Under the pieces are notes generated by a model that was not told where the DNA came from, made no database searches, and worked only from the letters and a program-made list of their open reading frames with translations. From Lycorma delicatula (lineage: Eukaryota; Arthropoda; Insecta; Hemiptera; Fulgoridae), in assembly GCF_047948215.1 (NCBI RefSeq), contig NC_134458.1, forward strand, positions 139,856,536 through 139,920,535: 64,000 nt of DNA, written 5' to 3'. Below, in pieces: positions 23,096 to 33,967 of the stretch. The stretch's first letter is position 1. Each line of letters begins with the position of its first letter. Both the position numbers and the translations under genes were made by a program.

Positions 23096-23708
23096 AATTT
23101 ATTTGAAAATCCGTTAAAAAAATGTTAAAGTATAATTAATTAACATGATGGTTATACTTAGTTAATTGTATAAAATTACACTGGTAGTAAGTAATACGAA
23201 GATAACTTCTTTAAATAAAGGTTTCTTCTTTAAAGATTCTCACTTTTCCGTTTATTAACAAAGACTTATATATACTACACAGGGCATTTTTTTTAGAAAT
23301 ATTCAAATTAAATAAAATCTATTTTCTGAATCGCAAATTTATATTTTAGCTATAGATTGCTTATATTATAATTTGAAAATTGGTGCCCTGTAATTCGTTT
23401 TTAATTTGGTATCGATTTCAAAATATTAAATTTTAAGCATTAAGAAATAGCTAGTTAATTTTTTACCGTATTTTTAACCGTTTAATTGTATCTAAAATAC
23501 AATAAAAATGCTGTGCTATACAATTTACTAGGGATCAAAAAAATTAAAAGCAGATTACAAAAAAAGGTTTCTTTAAATTTAAAAACTAGGTGGTCTTTTT
23601 GATTCTTTTGTAATCATAACAATAAATTAAAAAACAGTAATAAATAATAAATATTAACATAATTTAATATTATTAACAATATTTTTTCCACTTACGGCTA
23701 TTTTTCTC
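23096..23708. other. AT-rich sequence without recognisable gene
   Basis: Nothing recognisable. Confidence 0.5.
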
Positions 23709-23920
23709 GTCCACGTGTAGTATTCACACAGAGATCTCTGCTTTATTATTTTTTTTAAATATATTTAATTAAAAATATTTTATAAATTACAGAGAGGTAT
23801 CAATCACTGATATGATATCAGTGACAGAAGGTAAACATATCACTCTACAATTTTAATATCTTCTATTTAAAAAAAAACTTGGATGAAGCAGAGATTTCTG
23901 CAAAAATATTAAAAATGGAC
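23709..23920. mobile_element. Long imperfect hairpin (foldback/MITE-like)
   Basis: The centre is the palindrome TCACTGATAT-G-ATATCAGTGA (23804-23824). Outward, a T-rich block pairs with an A-rich block, then CAGAGATCTCTGCTT (23729-23743) pairs with AAGCAGAGATTTCTGC (23886-23901), and GTCCA near 23710 pairs with TGGAC near 23915. Arms are about 105 bp with substantial mismatch. It has no coding capacity. It could be a short inverted-repeat transposon. Confidence 0.7.
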
Positions 23921-24063
23921 AACAACAAAAAAAAGTAAAAAGATGGAAAAATTAATGTTATAAGTAATTACATTTTGTTGTTAAGATGTAATTTTCTAAA
24001 CTAATTATTTACTTTATTAATAGTTATTTATTTTTTAAAATGTTTTTAATATATATACTGATT

Positions 24064-24150
24064 ACTACTTACTGCTTACTTATACTTGCTACTTAAGTAC
24101 TTACTTACTACTTAAGTAATAAATAAGTATACTTATACTTATGATAAGTT
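24064..24150. repeat. Cryptic (TACT/CTTA)n simple sequence
   Basis: Repeated ACTTACT and TACTTAAGTA words with internal palindromes. Slippage-derived low-complexity DNA. Confidence 0.7.
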
Positions 24151-24189
24151 TTTCAATAAATCGTAATGGTTATTCTAGGGTTAGATTTT

Positions 24190-26010
24190 AAGTTAAACTT
24201 TTTTTTTGTAATTTTCTTTTAATATTTTATATATTTCAATTTATTCTAGTTCTTTTTGTACTATTTTCTCTTTACTATTTATCCAGTGTTCTCTCATACA
24301 TTCAGAGAAGGACTTTTTCTTTCTTCTGTCCATTTATTCCCTTAAAATATTTCTTTTTGGGGTCTCTTCTTTTTGGAAACCATCAAAAATCTTAAATTTT
24401 CTTTTTGAAGTTGTTTATGCCAAATATTAACTCTTATTCAATTTCTATTTCTTCTAGATATTTTCTAGTTTGTCCTCTCCAATCTTTATCTTTATCAATT
24501 TTCTTATTTTCAAAAAAAGTTATGTATTTTATTTTTAATCTTTCTTTATTTATTCTCTGAATGTGGCCGTAAATAGTAACTCTTATTTTCTTAATTTTCA
24601 TTTATTGTTTTTGGATAAAAGTAATTGATTTCAGAATGTGATATAATTTGAATGATTGAATCCAATATTTTCTGTAGAATTCTTCTTACTTTCTTTTTTA
24701 AATCTCTTATACATTTATTACACAATAAAAGTAATGGTTTTGAGCCATAAAGAACTTCTGTCTTTCTACTGCGTTAAAATATGTTATATAAAGATGAAAA
24801 CTTCTTGTTATATAAACTTTCATAAAAACGTTTTTCAATTTTTCTGATATTAACCAAACAGTCTTTTTCAATTTCTAGATTGATGTTTTCGCTAACGTAT
24901 TTAAAGTATTGGTTTTCTTAATGTTTCCATAACTTGTTTTCATTACTTCTAGTGCATTTTTATTATTGGATATATTTAAAAAAAAAAAAAAAATGTAGAC
25001 CTACCTTTTCTGCCGTTTTCTTGAGAATTTCTAATCTCTTTTTTTCTTTTTCTGTTCAGCCTCCGGAACCACCGTAAGGTATTTCTTCAGAGGATGAATG
25101 AGAATTATATGTATGAATGTAAATAAAATGTAGTCTTATTTAGTCTCAGGTCAACCATTCCTGAGATGTGTGATTAATTGAAACCCTCTACAATCAACAC
25201 CAAAGAACAACCTCCAAAGAACACCGGTATCCACGATCTAGTATTCAAATTCGTATAAAAGTAATTGCTTTTACTAGGATTTAGAACTTAGAACTACCGA
25301 CTTCAAAATCAGCTTATTTGCTATGACATCTAATCTTACTTTATCATTTTCTAAGTGTAGATCTATTATAACTAAATCATTTGCAAAAGCTAGACAGACT
25401 ATAAATTCTTTAAGACTTCCTAATTTCATATATTTTCTAAGATTATTTCTTCTTCAAATTTTTCCCATTCTCCAATAAATTTCTCTAAAACAGCTGAAAA
25501 TAAATGAAGATAGTTCATATCCTTGTCATACTCAGTTACAGTTTTGAATTATTCCCGATAAATTTAATTTTAGAGGTTGTATTTGTCCAGTTTTTTATTG
25601 TCTGTCCCAGAATCTTTTAATATTTAGAAAAATGAACCTCTGTTAGAGAATCATAATTTTTTTTCGAAATCGACAAAAACAAGTTGACTTTTTTATTAGC
25701 TAGTTTTATATATTTATTTATCAGTTTTAAATTTAAAATTTGTTCTGGACAAGATCATCCGTTTCTAAAACTTGCTTGATATTCTCCAGACTGATTATCT
25801 GAGTGTAGATTTAACATCTACTAAAGAGGTTTAGATAAAATTTTGTATTCCGCTGGTAAAAGAGAAATTCCTCTTTAGTTATTTATGTCTTTTTACCTCC
25901 GTTTCTATGTAAAGAACGGATTAGGGCTGGTTTTTTTTTCAATCTTAGGCGATTTGTTGAGTTTTTTATATTGTATCTTTAACGACTTCAGCACCTGTTT
26001 ATCTGCTAGC
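24190..26010 (-). pseudogene. LINE reverse transcriptase relic, interrupted by SINE1
   Basis: Minus-strand frames give EYQASFRNG and EQILNLK near 25.75 kb, then CLAFANDLVI with the catalytic box at 25376-25387 (FAND, first aspartate changed to asparagine). A SINE1 insertion follows at 25038-25328. The relic then continues with VTIYGHIQRINKERL near 24.56 kb, DKDWRGQTRKYLEEIEIE near 24.46 kb, and a basic tail ILREWMDRRKKKSFSECM with EHWINSKEK near 24.3 kb. The tail is long and lysine/arginine-rich and links this copy to the relics at 9.0-10.5 kb and 47.3-48.2 kb. Stops and frameshifts are many. The upstream endonuclease is absent. Confidence 0.8.
25038..25328 (-). mobile_element. SINE1 inserted in a LINE relic
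   Basis: On the minus strand the copy runs from a shortened tRNA-like head (TCATAGCAAATAAGCTGATT) through ACTAGATCGTGGATACCGGT and CAGGAATGGTTGACCTGAGA to the tail TGAACAGAAAAAGAAAAAAA. The flanks share TCTAATCT (25030-25037 and 25329-25336), an 8-bp target-site duplication. An internal duplication gives two near-copies of the CCAAAGAACA phrase (25202, 25217). It lies between the catalytic box and tail of the LINE relic, so it inserted later. Confidence 0.88.
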
Positions 26011-26250
26011 TTTTAAAATTTCTATGGTTATGTTATCTTTACTTGAAACATTATTACTTTTAAGCTTTATTGCTTCAGTTTTATTATATTTAATTTTTTT
26101 TAAGTTATACAAAAACATTAAATATAATACTATAACTGCTATGAAATTAAAAAATATTTTACTTTTACAACATAAAAATATTACTTACATAAATGAAAAG
26201 ATATTCTGGAACTTAAAAGAATTAAAAATGAAAATTTAATTACAAACAAA

Positions 26251-26272
26251 TATTATTATTATTATTATTATT
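26251..26272. repeat. (TAT)n microsatellite
   Basis: Seven TAT units. Confidence 0.9.
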
Positions 26273-26889
26273 AAAAATATGATATGAAAAATTGTGATAC
26301 ACAATAACGTATGCCTCCATTCACCAATAAATATTTTGAAAAAGGTAGCACAAAAAAAATTATCCCTCTGGATGCTACTACATAAAGTTAATAAGATAAT
26401 CTTTAATACTTTATGCAGTCTTAAAAGTATGCTTGTTTTATGCTGTTAAATGTAAAATAATTAAACTCAAATGCTTTACCGTGAAGATTAGATGCGCACT
26501 CAAGCTTAAAAGTGTTTTTGTTTTTCTAGAGTTAGGAAATTGTTTTCGTCTTACGTGTTCGTACATTCCATTTTCATATTTAATTAAATTGAAGGAAAAC
26601 AAAATTACTCTTACTTTGTCTTAAATGCTTGTTTTACTTTGATGTTTTTATTACAATCCATTAAAACATATGAGAAAGAAATTTGAAAGTATACTTGAAA
26701 CTTATTAGTAACAGTTTAACGAAGTGTTCTTTTTCTTAACTTAAATAATTGTGTAAACTATCTTCAAATCATCTTCGTTTTGAGGTTTTTTCCAACTGTT
26801 ATAATCTATCTTTTTTATATAATATATCCTCTTGTGTTTATTGGATTAATATTTATTTACAATTTATTATCATTCCATGTGAGCATGTA
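26273..26889. other. AT-rich sequence without recognisable gene
   Basis: Nothing recognisable. The 63-codon plus-strand frame at 26433-26624 shows no family pattern. Confidence 0.45.
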
Positions 26890-27660
26890 TAAAAATATTG
26901 TTTGATTTCGTCGTCAACATACGGTTATAGACCTTAGGCAGGTCCGTCTCCATTTTCTACTATTCCCAACTAAACTTTTACTATATTGATAACTCCCTTT
27001 TATTTTTAGATCGTTTACAAATTTAATTAAAATATAATTTATAATTGTAATTTATACTTTCTTTTTGGCTTCTCATTTTCTAGCGCTGCTTTAATGACTC
27101 CTCTTCTCTTATGATATTTCTCAGCCACTTAGCTTTCCTTCTCTAAATCTTTCTGATTAACCTTCCATTTCGATTAATTGTTCTCATTACTTTTTGATTT
27201 TTCACTTTTTCTATCCATTTACACTCCATGCTTAAACACTTTCAGCGTTTCTTTATATTTTTTCTTTGTATTCGTATTTCACATCTGTACAGAATTAGAT
27301 TTTTAACAAAACACCTTATAGGAGGGAGGGTCTTTAAATCTAAACTTAGTTTACTACATAATAATTATTTCTTATTATTAACTGCTTTCTTAAAAATTCC
27401 AATTCTTGTTTTTAATTATTTTTTACTTTTGCAGTCTTCTGTCAACATGATATTAAGTATCTTTATTCTTTTACTTCATTAGTTCTTTCTTCTTTTGAAC
27501 AGTTATTCATTAGCTTATTGTTTCCAATTCTTATTATTTTATTTATCCTAAAATTAATTTTCATTTTACAATATTTTGTCGTAATGTCTTCTAATTTTGT
27601 TATTTCTCTCTTATTATCTTTTGAAATCCCGTGCTTTCATGTCTAAAAAAAACATTATGA
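26890..27660 (-). pseudogene. LINE reverse transcriptase, post-catalytic part (second LINE family)
   Basis: Minus-strand frames give KLEDITTKYCKMKINFRINK near 27.56 kb (thumb region after the catalytic box), RCFVKNLILYRCEIR near 27.28 kb (from the LYG.ETW motif), WIEKVKNQKVMRTINRNGRL near 27.19 kb, RRKAKWLRNIIREE near 27.1 kb (from the KW.GH..R motif) and NSRKWRRTCLRSI near 26.95 kb. This order is that of the C-terminal half of RTE-like LINE proteins with a WV..V.N..VL segment. It differs from the family at 9.0 and 24.2 kb. No catalytic box is visible and several stops interrupt it. Confidence 0.7.
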
Positions 27661-29374
27661 CCTTAAACAATTAAATGATAATTATGCAGACTTAGCTACT
27701 ACTAAAGTATTACATAAAAAAGGAAAGATTTTCTGAGCAATTTTAATAAGTTATAAATTTTAACTTAATTTGAACTAAAAATATCGTATAATAAATATTG
27801 TTTTAGAACGTGATTGGTAGATAGGTTACCATTCTTCAAAAGAAATTGTAAAAATAAGCGATATATATTGTAACATATATATCTGAATTTATTTTTTAGG
27901 ATGTAACTTGTTTCAAGAGAAAATTATACGTTTATGGAATATCATGCTGAAAGATATTTACGTTATGAGAAGTTTTGTGGCGTAATAAAGAACGCAAGTA
28001 TTCTGGTGAGTTCCTACTTTGTATTCTATGCGAAAGTTGAAGAAAAATTCCGGGCAGATTTTGTGTGCTTTATTAACTAACTTCCCTCCGTTGTAGAAGA
28101 TCCATCGTTCAACAAATATTCTTTTCTAGTGCGAGTCAGTAATATATATATATATATATACAAAAAAAAAAAACTGCGATAAGTAACATAAATTATCTTA
28201 CGGAATCAGTGCAGGCTAAGATCCAGTTACAGTCATTAGTTTATGGAGATGAAAAATAGATTTTGTAATGTTTAAAATATTTCAAAACTAAAATCGAGAT
28301 TTAAAATTATCCCAGTTAAATTCTAATTAAAATAACCTATTCTCGTAGGTAAAAAAAAGGTCAAATAATATTTATTTTTTAAAAAAATTCATTTAAATTT
28401 ATAAACATTTTAATATAGATTTTAAAATATCTCTTTGACTGTTCACTATAAATTAACATAGTCATATTACATTACACTGGATTCTTTGATAATATATTTT
28501 ACCAACTAAAAAAATGGAAAAAAGAACCGATATAAATATAATAATAAACTGTTGAGGCTTAATTACAAAATAACATATGTTTCAAACTGTCTATTACTGT
28601 CAGTGGGAAAAAAATTACTTTAGAAAGTTGAAGAGTTTTTAACAAGAAACTTATTTCATAAAAAGTGCGGAAAAAGTTGGGGTTTTAAAGAATACTTGTG
28701 TAATAAATTAACTTTATATGATTTTACTTCATAGGTAGTTACTTTTACAAACAATCAGGCGTTCGCCCACACACGTTAAGAGAGATAAAGAAAAAAACAT
28801 TGCCATTTTATTAGTGGTTTTTCGCAATAAAAAATTAATAACATAAAAAGAAACCTAACGATGAAGTATATGCTTAATTAGACACATTATTTTCATAAAA
28901 AAATAACAATTTAATTACAAAATATATAATCTTTTATTAAAAATAAATAGCTATGGCAAAAATTAATTGAAATGAATTGAAAAACAAGTTTTACGCCCAA
29001 AAGCCGTTTAAAATAATTTTTTTTAAAGAAAAAACATATACATAAATAAGTAAATAAAAAAAAGAAGAAATAATAAATATTAATTGACAAATAAACCGCA
29101 CTTACGAAATATATAAAATGTTCTGCAGGTTTTTTTTAAAAAAAAAGAATAAAAAATAAATAAAAGTGGGAAATTCCAAAAGAAAAACAGTAACACTGAT
29201 AGACAAAAAAACTTTTTTATGTTTCTCTAAGTGTGATACTATTTCTTGAATTGTTTTTTATTTTTACTTGCATTACAGATCTGTAAATACAATTTTCTAT
29301 CACCCTCAGTTTTAAATAAATTACGTTTCAAAAAGATTAACGGAAAATATAGTTAAAATTGCATGGCCATACCT
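27661..29374. other. AT-rich sequence without recognisable gene
   Basis: Only a short (TA)n run at 28144-28160 and homopolymer tracts stand out. Confidence 0.5.
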
Positions 29375-31070
29375 GTGTTAGAATGATTTCGCTGATTCTT
29401 TTCTCTTATAAATAGCCTCAGGCACATCCCGAATTAATGTCCAATAGCAATCGGCTAGTATGTTAGTTCTCCATTTCCCTTTATAGCAGCTTTCCATCAT
29501 CGAAATGTCTTGGTGGAAACGTTCACCGTGTTCGTCACTTACGTCTCCGAGATTTTCCGGGAAAAAATCCAGATGTGAATAGAGGAAATGTACTTTCAAA
29601 GACATATTACATCCCATAGCTCTGTATGAAGTAAGAAGTTGATTAACAATATCGTGGTAATTTTCGGATTTTTGTTTGCCGAGAAAAGTTTTTCAAACGT
29701 CTTTAAAAGAAAGCCCAAGCTGCACTGTCTAAATTATTTAACAGTGAGTTAAATACATCATCTTTGATGAACTCTCTTATTTGAGGATCAGCAAATATTC
29801 CTTCTTTAATTTTTCCTTCACTTACATTCGAAAATTTCTACTTGATGTACAAAAATCCGGGACTGTTCTTCTTTATTGCTTATACAAAATTTTTCATTAT
29901 TCCTAGCTTGATACGGTGAGGGGGTAAAAATATTTTTTTGGGTTCAACTAAGGGCTCATGAATAAAATTTTTCCTATTTGAAGTTAAGTTGCCTCGTTTC
30001 TTCTGTTCTTTGGTAACATAATGTTTATCCCTAGCTCGGCTGTTCTATTCGCAAAGAAAACACATGCACTTAGCACAGCCTAACTGCATGCCTAACAAAA
30101 TAGCTATAACTTTCAAATCACCACATATGTTCCAGCTATATTTTTTATAATTTATTTTTTCAAGAACGTCTTTCATCACATCATATGTCTCTTTCAAATT
30201 AATACCATAAGCGATTGGTATCGAAGGATATTTGTTACTGTTGTGTAGTAGAACTACTTTTAAACTATACTTGGACAAATCTATGAAAAAGTGCCAGTCC
30301 TCAAGTTTATGTCCTAAGTGCAACATAATCTCATCAATATTTGTGCAATAAACCAAATTATTTTCATCAATAAAATACTGAGAATGTTCTTTTTATCGGC
30401 TTCGAAAGCCCGAAATTTAAGTAATTTCCAACCTTGCAGTCTTAATCCTAACAGTTCAGGTTGATTTTTTGATAAATTTAAATCCCTAAGCAAGTCAGTA
30501 ATTTAATTCACATTGTGATATAAGATGCGGTTTATTGGAAGATAATTCAAAATCAAAATCATTGTTGTCTTCTTCAGTACTGCCTGATTCTACATCGCTG
30601 CTTTCAAAACATACATTCACAGGTGGCTCAGGAACTGGAATAATTTCAGTGTGAGGTACAGGCCTGATTGCAGATTGCAGTGAAGGATATTTTACAGTAT
30701 GTTTAGATTTTTTAGAAATTCCAGACACACTTGTTAAACAAAAGTAACAATCGGTTACATGATCCTTTGGTTCACGCCAAACCATAGGTACAGCAAATGG
30801 CAAAGCCTTATGGTGTACCTTTCAGCCATGCTCTTAAATATACAGAACAATTAGTGCATACTATATGAGGAGCCTACGTCTTACCCTGATCACCAATTTT
30901 ACACTGAAATTACAAATGATATGCTTTTTTAATTAAAGGTGTAATGTTTTTTCTATTTGATTTTACGGTAAACTCACCACGTACAAAAGGCATCCTTTTG
31001 TTTTTACAAAACAAAAGGCATCCACATCATTTACACAATTTCGACAGATTGTGACACTGCGCTGTTAACA
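29375..31070 (-). pseudogene. Decayed copy of an unnamed multicopy arthropod protein family
   Basis: Frames on the minus strand can be ordered over about 1.7 kb. First come CGEFTVKSNRKNITPLIKKAY (cysteine-bearing N-terminus, 30.95 kb) and [19 protein letters not shown] (30.8 kb), then an acidic linker. Next are DLLRDLNLSKNQPELLGLR (30.48 kb), LEDWHFFIDLSKYSLKVVLL (30.3 kb), AKCMCFLCE (30.05 kb), IKLGIMKNF (29.9 kb), EGIFADPQIREFIKDD (29.8 kb) and DEHGERFHQDISMMES (29.5 kb). I recall this set of motifs from uncharacterised predicted proteins found in many copies in arthropod and cnidarian genomes. Their function is not known to me; multiplicity suggests a mobile-element origin. This copy has at least three frameshifts and several stops, but long stretches remain readable, so decay is moderate. 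It stands alone with no partner gene. Confidence 0.75.
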
Positions 31071-32049
31071 AACTTAAGATAGAAATAAAATTGAAAAAAA
31101 ATAATTCATTCCTAAATCCAGAACTTAATACAAACAACATATTTTCAGCTACATGTTTTGACCTGCACAGACATGATTAAACTTGTCCATGAAGGCTCAC
31201 TCTTCAGTATTAGATGTGATATCATAAAATATGATATGTGACTATGATATGATTTAAATCTTTGTCTAGTATTGTTTATTTATCGCTTACAAATTATGTT
31301 AACAAAGTTAAACAATAAAAAAATGAGCTAACAAAATAAAATATAGGAGCTTAAATGTAAAAAATAAAAATATCCTTTAATTAAAATTTAAACATTTTTA
31401 AAAAATGGTGGGTGATAGAAAGATTCTGGGTTCATATTCGTTTTCAGCATCAAAAAAAAAAAAAAACAAAAAAAAAACATTAAAATCGTGTATCGCATGT
31501 TGGGAAATAAATATTATGTTTACCAGAGTAATTATTTGTATTTCTTTTACATTTTTTATTATTTTTCTAAAAATCCTGCTAAACTAATGGTTTTATTATA
31601 TCGTAAGTGGATTTTTATTTATTTATTAATTAAAATTGTTTTTAATACTTCTTTATTTAAAAAATAAATATTTATACATAAAAATTATTCCCAGGAAAAT
31701 CCTAGGCTGAAGGAAAGCCGATGATAATTGCAAACTATGAACCAACAAGGAACTCTACACACACTGTGAAAATCTCATCGATGTAGTCCTAAAACCCAAG
31801 ATCGAATTCTATTGCCATATTTATCGCATGAAGACTCACAAAACATATCCTCACGTAATCAAAACTCAGATAAACAATAAATGGCGACGGTAACAGTAAA
31901 ATTCGCAAGAAATAAAAATCACCGAAGAAGAAACACAAAACCTGAACACATGTTGAGACAAAAATCAAGAATTTCAACGGGTTTCAAGAACTAATGAAAC
32001 AAATCAACAAATTTGCCTAAACCTGAAACAACAGTTTCATCAGTAAGTG
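31071..32049. other. AT-rich sequence without recognisable gene
   Basis: I see no family pattern. The part at 31730-32045 is less AT-rich and contains readable glutamine/asparagine-rich frames that do not fit the mariner transposase that follows. Confidence 0.4.
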
Positions 32050-33485
32050 ATGCTTTTTGGCACAGTATTCTAATCTATGATAAGACATAGATTTACCATT
32101 ACGAACCGGAATCAAAAGGAAAGATCCTGGCGTGGAAGCACACGAGTTCAGCTGTCTATAAAAAATCCCGAACCCGACTATCAGCAGGAAAAATTATGTC
32201 GACGGTCTTCTGGAATGTAAAAGGTCCGGTTTTTGTGGATTTTTTAGAGGATCAGAGTAGAATAAATAGTGCCTACTACTGTGAAATGCTTATCAACAAA
32301 GTGAAACCAACAATGTTGAAAAAAACGCCCTGGATCTCAACGCAAAGGTATAATTCTGCTTTAAGATAACGCCCAGCCTCATACAGCTCAAGTAACCCGA
32401 GAAAACATCGACAAATTGCATCGGGAAGTGTAGCTGCCTTAATGAATCTTGAAGCTTGGACTTTGACGGCTAGTACGGTGCCTATTATCCAAACTGAAAA
32501 CATTCAGTTTATTTTTCACCCGGAGAAGCAAATTGCTTTCTTTTAAGTACAACTTATTATTTTTTGTTACTGGATGGTATTACGGATTACTTTTAAACTT
32601 TTTTCTAATTCTGCTGTGTATAAAAAGCTGTTTTGCTGTTTTTTTCTGCTGTTTTGCCGAAAAGCGAAAAGTTATATATTTAAATATTATATATTATTTT
32701 AAAATAACATTTTAACTATTACATTTTTAAATATTGTAAAAAAAAATGTAGGCCTATTCTCAACGAGTATTATAATTACGTCAGCAGACAAACGGTAAAT
32801 GATAAATTAACTAACATTATAATTGTCTGAATATATAAACGTAGTTTATAATGTATTGTGATTTTATTTATTTTAAAAATAAACACGGACAAGACAAGTA
32901 CTATAATTCAGAAAATGAGTCATCACGAAACAATATAGCTATAATGTTTGCTAATGATTTGCAAATTGTTTGCAATTAAATTTGACGTAACTTATATATA
33001 TATATATATAAGTTAAATTTAAAAATGTAATAATGGTCACAATATTAGCAATATACTGTGGTGATTAAAATTTCAAAAAATAGTGTTCTGCAATCCAATA
33101 CTTAACACCACAACACATATTAAAAAGGTCCATTCGCTATCTGGAATGAAGCAATTTTATGCTAAATGGATAGTAGAATAATTCGTATTGCGGCTTTCGC
33201 TTGCTGTGTCACCAAGCGTCAAGAGTGGTTGCGCCTCCTATACTATTTCACCCCTCCATTACTGCCCTGACTTAGCCTTGTTGGATTTTTACTTGTTGGT
33301 CCACTCAAGAAGGTGCTACCTGGTAACAAGTTTAATGGCAATGACGATGTCAAAGAAAATATTCTAAATTGGCTTCGATATCAAGACAAAGATTTCTTTG
33401 CAGCATACATAAATTAGCTTATTCAGATGTATTACTGAATGCTAGTGTTAGTGGAATTATGTTGAAAAGTGAAAAAAATTATTGA
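32050..33485 (+). pseudogene. mariner transposase relic, split by an insertion
   Basis: The left part (32050-32437) shows IYHYEPESKGKILAWKH, RTRLSAGKIMSTVFWNVKG, VDFLEDQSRINSAYYCEML and, after a frameshift near 32360, DNAQPHTAQVTRENIDKL. The right part (33205-33485) shows CPDLALLDFYLL, then PLKKVLPGNKFNGNDDVK and NWLRYQDKDFFAAYI. These are the DDD catalytic core and C-terminus of a mariner (DD34D type) transposase, which cuts and pastes its element at TA sites. Aspartate codons remain at 32079, 32365 and 33284, but in different frames, and the tryptophan after the first is a stop. The N-terminal DNA-binding half is not recognisable. About 770 bp of unrelated DNA separates the two parts. Confidence 0.85.
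32438..33204. mobile_element. Insertion inside the mariner relic
   Basis: This AT-rich segment interrupts the transposase between the second and third catalytic residues. It includes the perfect 28-bp palindrome with the arm TAACTTATATATAT (32988-33015). Exact ends and a target duplication could not be fixed. Part of the segment may be decayed mariner sequence rather than insert. Confidence 0.5.
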
Positions 33486-33926
33486 TTAATTAATATTGAT
33501 TTTAGTTTAGCTTCAGAGCAATTTGTATCTTTAATTATTGAGTGATTCATGTATGATAGACGCAATAATCATAACGTGCGGATTTTGTTGTTGACAATAG
33601 TAATATCAACGGAAACTCTAAGGTACTATATTTTAATATTGTTATTGTTAAAATGTTTATGTTATTGATACTTTTGATTTAGCATTATCTGTTTGTTGAG
33701 AAAATAGTACATGACTGCTATTAAGCCGAATATTATTGCGATTGAATGAAGTGTTGGATCGTTTAAAATTATTAATTCGTTTGTTGTACTTAGATACAAG
33801 ACAAGTTCTGTTGCCATTTAGTTTACATTTTGCCGAATATTGAATACCAGAACATTTTAAATAGGAATGATCGTAGTTTTTATATAGATTAACTCCAGCT
33901 GGCTTGCCACCAAATAGTTATGCCAG

Positions 33927-33928
<2 letters not shown>
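33486..33928. other. AT-rich sequence without recognisable gene
   Basis: Nothing recognisable. The start may include the mariner 3' end. Confidence 0.4.

Positions 33929-33964
<36 letters not shown>
33929..33964. repeat. (TG)n microsatellite
   Basis: Eighteen TG units. Confidence 0.97.
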
Positions 33965-33967
<3 letters not shown>

